The notes: generated by a model not told the origin, from the letters alone. DNA of 64,000 bases from Ypsolopha sequella (GCA_934047225.1 OW203989.1:11135977-11199976); one strand, 5' to 3'; positions 1 to 10,911 are shown, counted from the stretch's first letter. A program made the numbers and translations.

Positions 1-462
1 TTTGTACTAAGATTCACTACTCTATAGATAATATTTATCTGCCCCAACCGAAGCAACATTTATAATAATTAAATATTTCAAATATTTTGCAATAAGACAT
101 CTTCATAGGATTGGTGGCAGGGAGGGGGGGGGGGAGATAGTAGGGGTAGTATCCACAAGACTGCATAGAGTTGGAGTGCTTTGATTTGGTTTTGGTGCAG
201 ATTCAACCTATATCCAACAAAGTCTAGGTGCTCTATATTAAATAATAACAAAATTTTTGACATTTAAAAGTATGATAAAAGGTCTTCTAATAAAGAAAAA
301 AAATCCTTACAATTGCATTCAGACAAAAATCAGATGTCCTTCTACTGTATCCAAACCCAGCATAGCCTACGTACTACAAACCCAAAATTTTATAAACCAA
401 ACAAGTTCGGAGTATCCTGATAATCTGCAGTGAAATGAAGAAAATCAAATGCACAAACAAAC

Positions 463-593
463 CTCTTTAAGTAAATCTTCTGCCAGTGATCATTTGAGTT
501 ACCGCTATTACCCTCATCTTCAGTAGCCGAATTACATGCATACTTGACAGTTTTTAATTTAGACAGCATTGATTTCGTTAAATAAAGCGTCAT
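463..593 (-). CDS. candidate first coding exon, unknown protein
   Basis: On the minus strand an ATG at 593 opens 43 codons that end at an AG|GTTTGT donor at 462-461. The peptide begins MTLYLTKSMLSKLK and becomes acidic and Asn/Ser rich, then ends near HWQKIYLK. The basic, amphipathic start could be a mitochondrial presequence, but this is a guess. Any following exon must lie left of 460 or beyond the window; I could not find a convincing partner within 1-460. I do not recognise the family. It could equally be a chance open frame. Confidence 0.25.
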
Positions 594-603
594 GTTTACC
601 AAT

Positions 604-920
604 TTGTTTATGTATAACTTAGAGAACCAAACCAGGAAAATATGTTTTTATAAATAAAATTGTAATATTTGTAATCTTCAATCAATCAAACTTCAAACCA
701 GGGGGAGGACAGTTTCATACTGGACGATAATTGGAAAACGAGGTTGTTTGACCAGTCAACAGATGGCAGCACTTGTATCACGACATCACAACTACAAGTT
801 TGGCGATACCTACCATAGAGACAAATTGTTGTCACAAAATAACCGCTTATGTTTAATAAAGTTATACTATATTTATATAATAAGTTAAGTATGTTTAATA
901 ATGTTTAATAAGTAGCTAAG
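604..920. other. no gene seen
   Basis: AT-rich sequence with no convincing coding, RNA or repeat structure apart from a few short copies of a TGTTTAATAA-like motif around 850-910. Confidence 0.4.
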
Positions 921-1040
921 ACAGGCGCACGCACACATAGACGCGTACGCACGACGATCTCGAAGATCCTCGGGTGAATGCCAATACGAAATTCTCCCGA
1001 GATGATCGTACGTACGCGTCTATGCATGTGTGCGTCTGTT
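921..1040. repeat. imperfect inverted repeat, MITE-like
   Basis: The left arm starts ACAGGCGCACGCACACAT and the right arm is its approximate reverse complement ending ATGTGTGCGTCTGT. Both contain ATAGACGCGTACG. A short AT-balanced loop separates them. It resembles a small foldback or MITE. No target duplication was identified. Confidence 0.5.
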
Positions 1041-1379
1041 TTCGCTCCGTCGTCGAGTCGGCCTTCTGGTTGTATCTATTTTGTGTTGTTGTTGTTGAGT
1101 GATAAGAGTGCTCAGAAAACTATTTAATATAATATATCTTTTTACATAATAATATGCAAGTTGCAAGACCATGTTGGTCAGAGTTATGAATGAACACAGC
1201 GTTGGCCAGTACTGCCAGATCAGTGCATTTTGCGCTAGATCTAGCGCTTTTTTGACCACTTAGAACATGAAATTCGTTTTTAGTGCCTAGCAAAAAATCT
1301 AGCGCTATTTCGGAATGGGTTTTGTTTCATTATTTTTAGCGCTTTTTCGGAATAATTTTGGGAAATCTAGCGCTCAGAC

Positions 1380-2418
1380 TCTACCGGTAGTGCCGAGGGG
1401 AACTCGAGCTGACGAAGTTAAGGCTTGCATTAAGGCGTCAAATCTGTGGCCCTTAATAAAAAAAACTCCACCTTGCGAAAAACATGCGGGTGCACTTGAA
1501 ATGCGATATTTGCGCTGGAAAATTCGCCGATCTGCTCCTTAAAATAGGAAATGGGGAAACTAAGAGGAAGATTAAAATTTCATCAGATCTTGCCACAGTT
1601 GTGTCGACCGTTGACGACCTAATAGCCCGAATATATCCGGATGTCCACAACCTACACAGCAAAACCGTGGAGTGGCTGTGATTCTCACGCCTAAGAACGA
1701 TCAGGCTTCCGTCATTAACGACACTTTGTTGAAGTCGTTCGAAGGTACAGATTACCAATACAAGTCTGTAGATACTGTAGTGAATACAGATGTTGCTATA
1801 CACTATCCTGTGGAGTTCCTAAATGCACTCAATCCACCTGGTTTGCCGTCTCACACACTAATCCTAAAAGTGGGTGCTCCAGTAATGCTACTGCGAAATC
1901 TCAATCCACCTAAGTTGTGCAATGGGACCAGGTTGCGTGTGAAAGCCTTACATAAAAATGTGGTAGAAGCCATTATATTTACTGGGTGTGCTCGAGGTGA
2001 ATCTGTGTACATACCGCGGATACCTCTTATACCGTCGGAGTACCCATTCGAGTTTAAAAGGCTGCAGTTCCCCCTTAAGGTCTGTTTCGCAATGACCATT
2101 AATAAGTCTCAGGGTCAGTCACTGAAAACAGCAGGAATTGATCTCAGGGGGGACTACTTTTCGCACGGCCAATTTTACGTAGCCTGCTCGAGAGTGAGCT
2201 CACCTAGCAGCCTGGTCGTGTTAACAGTTGAGGGCAGAACTTCTAATGTAGTATATAAAGAGGTACTTTAAATATGAATAAAAACAAAACTAATAGGTAA
2301 TAGGCCCCGTCAAAGAGACTTTACCTGGAGATCAAAGAATTGCACCAAAAAATATGTTGTGTAAAAAGTACTACACAAAAACTAAATCAACGCGGGCGAA
2401 GCCGCGGGCAAAAGCTAG
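1380..2418 (+). pseudogene. truncated Helitron, PIF1-type helicase C-terminus
   Basis: Three consecutive frames (1381-1470, 1484-1672, 1678-2271) encode the C-terminal part of a Helitron helicase: LPVVPRGTRADEV, then DICAGKFADLLLKIGNGE, then LTPKNDQASVINDTLLKSF, and the helicase motifs VGAPVMLLRNLNPP, NGTRL and CFAMTINKSQGQSL. The frame changes show it is broken. The protein would normally unwind DNA for rolling-circle transposition. The Rep domain and most of the helicase are missing. Downstream is the expected Helitron 3' end: a GC-rich hairpin (CGCGGGCGAAGCCGCG) followed about 10 nt later by CTAG (2415-2418) next to T. Confidence 0.85.
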
Positions 2419-3034
2419 TATATATATATACATATATTTTTTTAATACTGATTAATCCACGGGGAACCAGAAATTGGACTACGCTAAAATTTAGGAAGAG
2501 AATCACATAAGTTGCTGACTTATATTGTGTCCCTCTCGGGCGACGACGCTCACACGATTGCTGCCAGCCCTAGACTAGCTCACGCACACACACAAGCGTG
2601 TGCGGACAAGCCAGATGCGCGCGCGAGAGTGTAGTTAAATAACTTGAGCCTTGACTATGAAGTGTCGGGGGTGTGCCCGTAGAGAGAAATCTGTACTTGT
2701 ACTGTGTAAGTTAGAGCGTTTCCTCGGGAAGACTTAAGGGTATGTATCATCACGGTCTACTATGACCAAAGAAACAGTGCAATAAGATGATGAGAGCTCA
2801 AGTGAAACATGTGGTAACAATACTCCCAAACTAATAATGCGCATACAAATCTATAGCCGAGCGACCGGACGTACCACGTGACCGTATTGATTGTATAGAA
2901 AGTGTAAGGAAATACGAACTTTGCCGACCAGTGGCGAAGATTTGTGTGCGCATTATCACTTTGGGAGCACTGTACCTAGGTTCGCCACAGTTCGCCTTAG
3001 CGCCTTAGCGTAGTAGGTACTTACTTAGAGGTAG
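2419..3034. other. no gene seen
   Basis: Contains a TA microsatellite at about 2418-2432 and a CA/GC-rich stretch near 2580-2630. No coding or RNA signature is visible. Confidence 0.4.
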
Positions 3035-3475
3035 GTACTGTAACATATAGCTAGGCAATATGTTAGGTTTAGGTAAGGCTAGGTTTTATAGGTAGGTTAA
3101 AGGACTATTTGTTCGTGTTTAGTTGGCAATCGATAACCTTTATGGATCGACATACGTCGCATTGACTGAATTATTTCGTGTTTTCCAAAAATAAATACAG
3201 ATCGAGTATAAAAGATCTTTCAGACAAAACACGAGCAAGATTCATCAGAGAGTCCGATTAGTGCGGATGTGCTTCTCCATCCATAAATTATTGAAGAAGT
3301 ATAACAAGCGAGTGCTCTACCAAATTTGGAGCTCCCCTCCCTTAATGCTCAATTGATAACTAGGCTATATAAAAAGAAAAAAGAAAATATAAGAGAAGAT
3401 AAACTAAAAATAAAGTGGTGTGATTCAGAAATATCCCTATAAGATCCCGAGTACACGGTGTGCGCATCACAGTAC
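3035..3475 (+). mobile_element. solo LTR with GTAC target duplication
   Basis: The element runs from TGTAACATATAGC (3039) to GCGCATCACA (3471), with TG...CA termini, and is flanked on both sides by GTAC (3035-3038 and 3472-3475). An internal TATAAAA box lies at 3207-3213, as expected for a U3/R promoter. A second copy in opposite orientation is at 41371-41864. No gag or pol sits beside it, so it is a solo LTR left by recombination. The superfamily (Gypsy or BEL/Pao) cannot be decided from the LTR alone. Confidence 0.75.
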
Positions 3476-3764
3476 ATAGCCGAATCAGAATCATACTGTT
3501 TTAGAGACCTCTCGAGTTTGGGTTTATTTAATCGGTCTTGATGAGTGATTTAATAAAACATGGTAACCAGGGTCTGATAATGGGACTGGAAGGTGGATAC
3601 GGGATCTCTTCAACGGACAACAGCATACCCTTCGAGTTTGGGCTTATTTGATTGGTCTTAATTGATTAGTAAATAAATTTAAATATATAGATATATAAAT
3701 GCAATATGGATATCAAATTACAATATGGATATTACAGAGCTGATTGTAAAAATATACAGCTTGG

Positions 3765-3986
3765 CTGTATTTACTTCCATCTATTTCGAGAAATCTTCGA
3801 AAAAACACAAAAGGATGTATGTCTCTCTGCCTTATCTCCAAAACTGGTGGACAGAAAAATATAAAAAAAAATCATGGTAAAAATATAGCGTTTGAGAAAT
3901 TCACGAAAACAATATGACAAAATTCCCAAAACTGTCGAATTACGGAACCCTAGGTACGCGAGTCTGACTCGCACTTAACCGGTTTT
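3765..3986 (-). repeat. fragment of the AACCGGTTAAGTGCGAGTC lepidopteran repeat
   Basis: Reading the minus strand it starts AACCGGTTAAGTGCGAGTC, then ...GTACCTAGGGTTCCGTA. A fuller copy is at 14029-14552. The 67-aa frame across it is a by-product of the repeat. Confidence 0.7.
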
Positions 3987-4199
3987 ATTTCCCGCTTGAA
4001 CAATTTTTATGATTTAGGGTTGTACATTTCTTTCACTACTTGACATTACAAACGCAACCTCGAACAAAAACGTGTTTTTTTGGGTTGTTCAACAATCTGC
4101 CAACACCTGAGCATGATCCTTTCGTTTTTATAAAAGTCACGGCGAAGTCCTATCCATATCCTCCAAAGCATTAGGGTGTGATAAAGTGATGAGATAACA

Positions 4200-4440
4200 A
4201 AGGCTTAGATAATGATTATTCATATCCTTGATGTGCTGCGCCTCCTCTCGCACAACTCTTTAATAATTCATTGGCCAGCAATATTTTTCCTTCCACCTGG
4301 AAACAAGCATTTGTTATTCCCCAACCTAAAATCACAAATACAACTTCTTTTAAAAATTACCGCCTTATTTATATTCTTCCCTTTCTATCTACAGTCCTTG
4401 AAAAACTTGTCCATATTAAATTACTTAAGGCGATATGCGA
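4200..4440 (+). pseudogene. LINE reverse transcriptase fragment
   Basis: The frame from 4271 reads SNIFPSTWKQAFVIPQPK followed by FKNYRLIYILPFLSTVLEK. This is the conserved N-terminal part of a non-LTR reverse transcriptase (WK-A-V-P--K and the Y-RPIS-LP--SKVLEK block, with RPIS altered). It ends abruptly near 4440 without the catalytic YADD region. It is a dead 5'- and 3'-truncated fragment. Confidence 0.75.
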
Positions 4441-4539
4441 AAAAAATACGGGTGTTTCTTTTCTGTGTAGTTCATGAAATAAACGGAAAATTTTAATAAA
4501 TTTCTGATATATGCATTTCGACTATATAATCTAGGGTTT

Positions 4540-4860
4540 TGAAATTGGAAAACATGTTTGGATAAATTTTCTTCCATAGAAATAATTGTTGAAATGAGGT
4601 CTTCAAACACACTTTTCCTCCTCGTTTGATGAATAGGAACCATATACCTACAGATCCCAAAAATATTTTATTAGGTGTGTTTCAACAATATCTAGAGATT
4701 TAATATTTGAAATTTTGCTAGCTATTTTAGTTTTTTTAATAAAAATATAAAACCAAATTTTTTCCCTTTTGCCCTGAATCCGCTCCTCTCGCACTGCGCG
4801 ATTTTTCGGTTGGAGTGACAGTGACAAAAATAAAATTCGCATTGCCTCTTAACTGAATTT
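4540..4860. repeat. repeat shared with 45420-45735 (inverted)
   Basis: Blocks such as GCGCAGTGCGAGAGG, AATAGCT.GCAAAATTT and GAAGACCTCATTYCAA on one strand recur on the other strand at 45420-45735 in the same order, with diverged spacers. This suggests a diverged non-autonomous transposon family. Confidence 0.5.
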
Positions 4861-4909
4861 CTCTCCTATAATTATTTTGTTAACACGCTCCAGTCAGATT
4901 TCCGCCCCA

Positions 4910-5052
4910 GCTAGCCTAACATGGCCAGCGTTTAACACCTATTATTAACACCTTTTGACACAACAAAACACCATATTCCATTTGTTTAATGTCAAATTGG
5001 GCTGTCAAAAGGGTGTTTAGGTGGTGTTAAAAACCGACCATGTTAGGCTAGC
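4910..5052. mobile_element. 143-bp palindromic MITE
   Basis: The terminal 15 bp, GCTAGCCTAACATGG and its exact reverse complement, extend into imperfect arms with GTTTAACACC and CTTTTGACA. Almost the whole element folds on itself. It lies just upstream of the first leader exon promoter. Confidence 0.7.
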
Positions 5053-5161
5053 AGGTCATAGCACTACTGCCCTTGTCAAAGTCACTGACGATATTCGCTT
5101 TAATATGGATGACACTTGTTCATGTGTAAACATTGCAAAATCAAGGTATGTACCTAGTATG

Positions 5162-5168
5162 TATAAAA
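5162..5168 (+). promoter_or_regulatory. TATA box of catalase-like gene A
   Basis: TATAAAA lies 43 bp before the start codon at 5205. The same box sits at the same 43-bp distance from the ATG of the second leader exon (18175), within about 100 bp of otherwise conserved upstream sequence. The conserved position makes it a credible core promoter with a very short 5' UTR. Confidence 0.55.
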
Positions 5169-5204
5169 CAATTGGCTTTAACTAAAAGAAAGTTATTTAT
5201 CAAA

Positions 5205-5339
5205 ATGAACTTATTAGTGCCAGTCTTTGGCAAAGGCATATTTATAGTATTATTAACAGATGTCTCAGCAGTTATAAAGGAGAACCGGAACCAAGATCCT
5301 CATTCAAAACTATTAATTGATTACAAAAGGAAACACGAA
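5205..5339 (+). CDS. leader exon of catalase-like gene A (signal peptide)
   Basis: The ATG at 5205 (context CAAAATGA) opens 45 codons ending in KHE at a GAA|GTAAGA donor, phase 0. Residues 1-21 are hydrophobic (LLVPVF...GIFIVLLTDVSA) and look like a secretory signal peptide with cleavage after VSA. The mature start VIKENRNQDPHSK is hydrophilic. The catalase-like exon at 9340 also starts in phase 0 after a TTTGTTACAG acceptor, so the two join cleanly across a 4.0-kb intron (precursor 562 aa). The same pair of exons recurs at 18218/22176. An in-frame upstream ATG at 5133 precedes the TATA box and was not used. Confidence 0.7.
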
Positions 5340-5363
5340 GTAAGAATTTTTGTTAAGAGCGGT

Positions 5364-5589
5364 TTCGCAGCCAGATTGTGAAAAACCCGCCTTTTTCTAA
5401 TTAATCGAATCAGAACACTTAAATTCAAAATTCACTCGATAGGTTATTCAACAAAACCTATGTATTGTGTATATTGTCATCGCAAAGTATCAATTGGTTT
5501 CTGTAAATTAGAATTTCAAAAATGTTGAATTTATGTGGTCTGTTTCGATTAATTAGGAAAAGGCGGGTGTTTCACAATCTGGCTGCGAA
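5364..5589. mobile_element. MITE family A, ~55-bp terminal inverted repeats
   Basis: Starts TTCGCAGCCAGATTGTGAAA and ends with the reverse complement TTTCACAATCTGGCTGCGAA. The arms also contain CTAATTAATCGAA. It lies at the start of the gene A intron, 24 bp after the donor. Relics of the same family are at 17160-17355 and 19733-19885. Confidence 0.75.
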
Positions 5590-5931
5590 AGTCCGATAGA
5601 AATTAGTTTGCAACAACTTTTAATTCCCGATTCGTTTTTAAATAGAGTTAACCATTTTTGGATTTGTAACTACTATGTTGAATTCATAATTAAAACATAT
5701 GACGAATTAACTATTATACATCATGGTATAACATAAAACACAATATTTCACACCAAAAACTTTTTGTACACTATATGAACTACATGATCTCGCGATACAT
5801 TTCCAATGCGAGCGAATGTCTGTCGTCGAGAAAATTAACAATGTATATAGAAATAGATCTTGGTCGAGGAGTAGGTGTTTTGTAAACGATGTGAATAACT
5901 CAAAAGAAAAAAAAGTACCTATACCTATACA
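5590..5931. other. intron of gene A, nothing further seen
   Basis: AT-rich intronic sequence with no recognisable element. Confidence 0.4.
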
Positions 5932-6200
5932 TATAAGGTTAAATAATATTAGTTGGCGAAACTCAAAACATAGGTAGAACTAGTCTATATGAACAACTGT
6001 TTGTATGGGAGCTAGGCGAAATTCGCAACTTTTTTTTCTCTTCCTCCCATACAAATTGCCCTGATCAGCTGACTGGTCCAGTATGGAAAGGTGAAAACAA
6101 ATTTTAAGAATTTCGCTTAGCTCCCATGCAAACAATTGTTCATATAGCCTAGTACTACCTATGTTTTGAGTTTCGCCAACTAACATTATTTAACCTTATA
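5932..6200. mobile_element. MITE family B, long foldback
   Basis: Arms of roughly 90 bp start TATAAGGTTAAATAAT and include TTAGTTGGCGAAACTCAAAA and CATAGGTAG. The far end is the reverse complement. A TA target is likely. A second copy at 16260-16706 is split by another MITE. Confidence 0.75.
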
Positions 6201-6235
6201 TACAGTCATACGCTTGCAAACACACATAGGGTGCA

Positions 6236-6467
6236 TTGGGGTAATTCCGAAAATAGGGAAATCCTGAAAGTGACCTATTTTTTCCTAAACGCGAGTTTTA
6301 TACACTAACAACGTTCATTCAGACAGCAGTTTATTTCGCTCTATCAGGCGACGCTAGTCGCCTAATTTTCTCTATGCTAGTCGCCACCAAGAGAAGAAAT
6401 GAGCAAGGCGACATTTTCCTGAACAAAACTTTTTTCGTGCTTTTTTCGACTTTCGGAATTACCCCAA
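6236..6467. mobile_element. MITE with TTGGGGTAATTCCGAAA termini
   Basis: The 17-bp left end TTGGGGTAATTCCGAAA is matched by its reverse complement at 6451-6467. The interior has no coding capacity. A related, more diverged pair of ends occurs at 7139-7312. Confidence 0.6.
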
Positions 6468-7138
6468 CTTCTATATCTCGAAAACTTGATAAGTTAATTT
6501 AATCATTTGTTAGTTTTTACGTTAGATTGCCGTTTTTAGCGCATTGCAAGGTAGTTCAAGGTGCACTAGGTATGCTTTTATTTTATTTTCAGAATTCCGA
6601 TCCCATTTTTGCTTTCCATTATAATAATCTCTGGTTCTCAAACATTAATGACGTAAATACTTAAAGTGTTCCTAGAGTACCAACCTAAATCGTTTTCAAC
6701 TGTCTAATATCCTAAAAAGTTCGTGTCTTCTTTCGAAGGGAAATTTAGATAGTATTTTTTTAAACATGCACACCTTGATATTTTTTTCACGATTGATAAT
6801 GTAATTTTTTTATTTCCTTAGTAAAATTATCCTATTGTTTGAATTAAAACTTATTTAAGATTTGTATGCAGTCAGTAAAGGACTGACATGTTAAAAGCCC
6901 TAAAGTTGAAAAAAAATGGGTGGTGGGGCAAGCAGGGCACTAATACAAGAGAGTAAGAATACGTTTGCAGAACTAAGCATGTAAATACTCGTATATGTTC
7001 TCACACATGCTAAGGGAAACCGCACCTCCACCCTGCTTTACTCCTTGTGATTCTTTTCTGGTCTGCTGTCGTTACACACTTTTTCCCCTTTGTTTTATAA
7101 ATGCTAATATAAAATGTTGAGAACCACGGTCTTCTCCT
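6468..7138. other. intron of gene A, no gene seen
   Basis: AT-rich. It may be the interior of a longer element bounded by the related ends at 6236 and 7312, but no coding frame supports that. Confidence 0.3.
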
Positions 7139-7312
7139 GGGGTTATTCCGAAATACCAAAGTTGTAAAAAATTATATTATTGAAACCATTAACAAAATTG
7201 ATGATATTTTGTTTTAGGGTTAATAACGACCGAAAAAGAAACTTAAACCTCCGGTTGAATTTGCATTTCACGATACAAGATCTATTTTTGAAAAGTTTCG
7301 GAATCACCCCAA
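7139..7312. repeat. diverged relative of the 6236-6467 MITE
   Basis: Begins GGGGTTATTCCGAAAT and ends TTTCGGAATCACCCCAAG, which are inverted and similar to the ends of the neighbouring MITE. Confidence 0.45.
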
Positions 7313-7829
7313 GATAGCTCGTAAATTCCCCTAATCCAGAAAAATGTGACGCTAATATTCAATATTCAAAAATTAAAGAAACCAGCAACATGTTTTAGAT
7401 AAGAATAAATATTCCAAATAAATTATAATTCCATATTAATAAAAAATAAAACATAGACCATCTAGCCATGTCATTAAAAAATCTGTCGGACTTACCCAAA
7501 TGTACCTTACTACCAGTAATAGCAAAAGTATCGGAGGTCCATTTTGTCTAATCTTACGAGACAGATTTATTCTCGTAATATGTTTATGGTGTATGTATTT
7601 ATTAGATCTGTAATTATTGTTTTCGTTTTATTTATTTTCGTATTATTTAATTAAAATTAAAACCAATAATATGACTTTACAAACTTATCATTTATAATTA
7701 TTTACACTTATAATAAAGTAGTAACGAAGTCGAAACACATGTTGTATTTTTTGAAAAAAGTTCATGATGAACGCTACGAGAGTTGCTACGAAAAATTTTA
7801 ATTAAGTAAAAACTATTCATATTTTTTTC
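7313..7829. other. intron of gene A, nothing seen
   Basis: AT-rich sequence, no supported feature. Confidence 0.4.
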
Positions 7830-8690
7830 TGAATGACTTTATATTTTTCAAAATATACTCCTCCAAGTTCAATACATCGCCTCATTCTAGAAAACCAATT
7901 CCCAAAACATTTTAAGAAAATGCGTTCTGCGGAAAGTCAAAAAAAGTCGTTCAAATTCAAGTACTGCCTCGTTCGAGTCCGTAAAAGTCAGGCCACGCAT
8001 CATTTTCTTTATAGTGTGGAATAAGAAATAATCGCACGGGGCCAGGTCTGGACTTGGTGAAAAAGAATTCCACGAGTGCCGCTCTTTGGACGATCCTCAC
8101 CAAATCCTGTCAAATGCCTGGGGTAGACAGACCTCTGTGTACCACTAGCTAGTAACTGTTCTTCGATCTTCAAGTGGAATCACAGCTACTGGGCCCCCGC
8201 GGTGAAAGAAAACGGCGATCACAATTTTTAATGGCGGCCCGTCTTCCTCGAACACCCACTGCTTAGATTGTTGCTTTGTTAGAGGGTCATAGCAGTATAT
8301 CCAGGACTCATCAGTAGTAAGGATATTAGACACCTGTTGGGAATTACCTCCGTCGAATTTTTTGAGCATAAACTGACACCAATCTACTCGCCGGGCTTTT
8401 TGCTTTTCGGTCAGCAAATGTGGTATCCAACGCGAAGCAATCTTCCTGACGCCGAGATGATCATGTAAAATGCTTGCAAGTACGGGTGGTCAAATGCCCA
8501 GCTCATGCTCTATTTCCCGATGTGTATTATTTCTGTGTTCTTCAATCAACCACTCGGCTTTGATGACGTTTTCTGGCATTACAGCGCACGACGGCCGTCC
8601 TAGTCTCGGCTCAACTTTGAGGTACTCTCAACCCCGCTTAAACTCGCGGTATCAATATGAGATTGTGGCTAAAGATGGAGCGGACTCCCC
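7830..8690 (-). pseudogene. degenerate mariner transposase
   Basis: Minus-strand frames read, in order: an N-terminal piece NVIKAEWLIEEHRNNTHREIE, then HDHLGVRKIASRWIPH, then LTEKQKARRVDWC, the first catalytic block TTDESWIYCYDP with TKQQSKQWVF, and finally SPDLAPCDYFLF containing the third acidic position. The HDNA-type block with the middle aspartate is not recoverable; about 40 residues around it are scrambled or deleted. Several frameshifts and stops interrupt it. It is a dead DD34D mariner-type DNA transposase. Confidence 0.85.
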
Positions 8691-9054
8691 AAAAATGCGT
8701 CGTTTAAATTTTTATGAGATTCCTTAAAATTCCTTTTGTAGTCGTAGAATATCATAGGACGAAACGATTCTCGCGACAGCTCACAAATTATAGAGGGATA
8801 CTACAAAACTGGACTGACACTGTCAGCGAAAAAATAAAAATAAAAAATTGTAACCGGCCAGTATGGAATTTTATTTTACAAAGACATTTAAAGCTAAATT
8901 ACCCTTTATTTGCCATACATCTTGAAAGGTAAATGTTGTTAGTTTTTATACAGCTAAAAACTTTCGCAGCCTATATGTACAAAGGCCAATACAGAAGTTT
9001 TTGGATTTTTTGTCTCTATGGTACCATATAGAAAAAAATATGTATCTTCATTTT

Positions 9055-9192
9055 CATACCAACTGTGCCTACCCTGGCGTCATACAAACTTTCTTTTTTC
9101 AAAGTGTTATTTAAATTTATTCATATTTTTTTAATTGTTAAACTTCATCTTCTGATTGCTTTTCCGGAAAAAAGTTCTATGCACGCCACTGA
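9055..9192. mobile_element. fragment of the hAT-type MITE at 30006-30267
   Basis: Contains GCCTACCCTGGCGTCATACA and the terminus CGGAAAAAAGTTCTATGCAC / GCCACTG, matching the right half of the complete copy. Confidence 0.65.
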
Positions 9193-9339
9193 TCCACTAA
9201 GACGGGGTTTTTTTTAATTCAGATTCGTTTGTAATACAGGTAGTTCTAGTTTGTTACTCTATCAGCGCGGGCGGAGCAATGGACAAAAGGTAAAGGTAAT
9301 AGATATAAAGGTTATAGATAATGCATAATTTTGTTACAG

Positions 9340-10893
9340 ACTTGCGACCTCTTAACTACAACTGCAGGAGATCCAGTGGACAAAAACCAAACCAGTACTC
9401 TGAATACAGATGTTTTGTTAAATCTATTTTTTATCGAGACTATGAAAAATGAAGTTAATAAAAAAACACCGAGCCGTTTTGCTTTTCCCAAGGGAATTGG
9501 AGCTTATGGTTACTTCGAAGTTTTAAATGATGTTACTAGATACACAAAAGCAAAATTATTTGAAAAAATAGGGAAAAGAACCCCAATATTCGTGAGATTT
9601 TCCTTACAAGATACAGAAATAGGTTCAAGTGACACTGCCTTGGCAGCCATAAGAGGATTTTCTATTAAATTCTACACCGAAGAAGGAAATTTTGATCTTG
9701 TGGGAACCCAACTCCCGGTGTTTTTTTCCAGGGACCCTGTTCAAATTGTGTCAGCGCTTCATATTCTTAGACCTAATCCGAAAACACTAATACACGATGC
9801 TCATGCATTTATAGACTTCGCATCGAAAAATTACAACTCTTTACTTGCAGCTTTTTTTACTTTATCGGAATTTGGCCTACCAAAAGGATATAGATATATG
9901 AATGGATATACAAATCACGCCTTTGAACTTTATAATAATTGCAGCGAAAGTCACTATGCCCGAATCAATTTTATAACCGAGCAAGGCTTTAACAGTTTCG
10001 GCATTAAAGAAGCTTTAGCTATATCCAGTTACGATCCAGATTTTTTTCAACGGGATTTGTACAACTCGATAGCAGTAAACAATTTTCCTTGTTGGAAATT
10101 GCAAATGGATATTTTGAAAGGAAATGATCCTATGAGTCTCGATTTTGACCCTTTTGACATCACGAGAATCTGGCCTGATGGCACCTACGACACTGTGGTT
10201 ATTGGGCGCTTTTGTTTGGATAGAAATGTTGAAAATCATTTTGATGAAACTGAAAAAGTAGCTATGAATCCAGGCAATCTTGTGCCAGGAATAGGTTCAT
10301 CACCCGATCAGATTTTTCTTGCAAGAGTGCTCGCATATACTGAAGGTCATGAAAGCCGTTTAGGAGGCAATTTTAATAAGATGCCAGTGAATTGCCCAAT
10401 GTACGCTCAAACATACAACCGTGATGGTAAACCACCTGTGTCGCTAAACATGAAAGATGCTCCTAACTATAATCCTAATAATTTTAATGGTCCTGAACCA
10501 TATTATGATTCGTTAAGACCAAAGAGATGTTTGCAATTAGAGGAAAAAAATATTCCAGATCCGGAAGGCTGCGCCCATTTCTATACTGAAGTTCTCAAAA
10601 CTGAGAAACAAAAACAAAGATTACTAGAGAACTTTATAATACAGGCAAGTCGAGCAGATCCTGCATTTACTTTACTGAAATTAGGTCCATTTGTGGCTTT
10701 ACTCCCTGACTTCACTGCCCGGCTAGGAGAAACATATATAGCTGCAAGATCAAATATAATTCTACCAAATTATGTTTGTGATATAAACAACAAAACAATT
10801 CACCCGTATGATACATTTCTATCATCTTCACCAATTGTAAGTCCGGTTGTGGACAAAGTGGTACAAACCGCTCACTCACTATCGTTACTTTAA
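9340..10893 (+). CDS. catalase-like protein A, main exon (distal His lost)
   Basis: 517 codons after the acceptor TTTGTTACAG; the frame opens upstream but has no ATG, so this is an internal start, joined in phase 0 to the leader at 5205-5339. The catalase fold is clear: TTTAGDPV, FPKGIGAYGYFEV, TPIFVRFS, RGFSIKFYTEEGNFDLVG, MNGYTNHAFELYN, FDPFDITRIWP, ARVLAYTEGHESRLGGN, PVNCPMYA. Kept: the Ser of VRFS, the proximal haem Tyr (10336-10338) and its helper Arg (R-x3-Y). Lost: the catalytic distal His (HAKG becomes FPKG, Phe at 9484-9486); the distal Asn of VGNNTP is Gln; haem-stacking Phe161 is Ile (human numbering). It therefore probably binds haem but should not be a normal catalase. Ends ...AHSLSLL without a peroxisomal SKL-type signal, consistent with secretion. 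Most insect catalase genes have several introns; a single exon suggests a retrocopy origin. Confidence 0.88.
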   Translation, partial: TCDLLTTTAGDPVDKNQTSTLNTDVLLNLFFIETMKNEVNKKTPSRFAFPKGIGAYGYFEVLNDVTRYTKAKLFEKIGKRTPIFVRFSLQDTEIGSSDTALAAIRGFSIKFYTEEGNFDLVGTQLPVFFSRDPVQIVSALHILRPNPKTLIHDAHAFIDFASKNYNSLLAAFFTLSEFGLPKGYRYMNGYTNHAFELYNNCSESHYARINFITEQGFNSFGIKEALAISSYDPDFFQRDLYNSIAVNNFPCWKLQMDILKGNDPMSLDFDPFDITRIWPDGTYDTVVIGRFCLDRNVENHFDETEKVAMNPGNLVPGIGSSPDQIFLARVLAYTEGHESRLGGNFNKMPVNCPMYAQTYNRDGKPPVSLNMKDAPNYNPNNFNGPEPYYDSLRPKRCLQLEEKNIPDPEGCAHFYTEVLKTEKQKQRLLENFIIQASRADPAFTLLKLGPFVALLPDFTARLGETYIAARSNIILPNYVCDINNKTIHPYDTFLSSSPIVSPVVDKVVQTAHSLSLL

Positions 10894-10911
10894 AGTTTAA
10901 TGAAGATGTTT

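Noticed and set aside
10015..10239. Antisense 74-aa frame present in all three catalase-like exons (also 22851-23075, 27487-27711)
   Set aside because: It overlaps the most conserved catalase coding blocks and is conserved only because the sense strand is.
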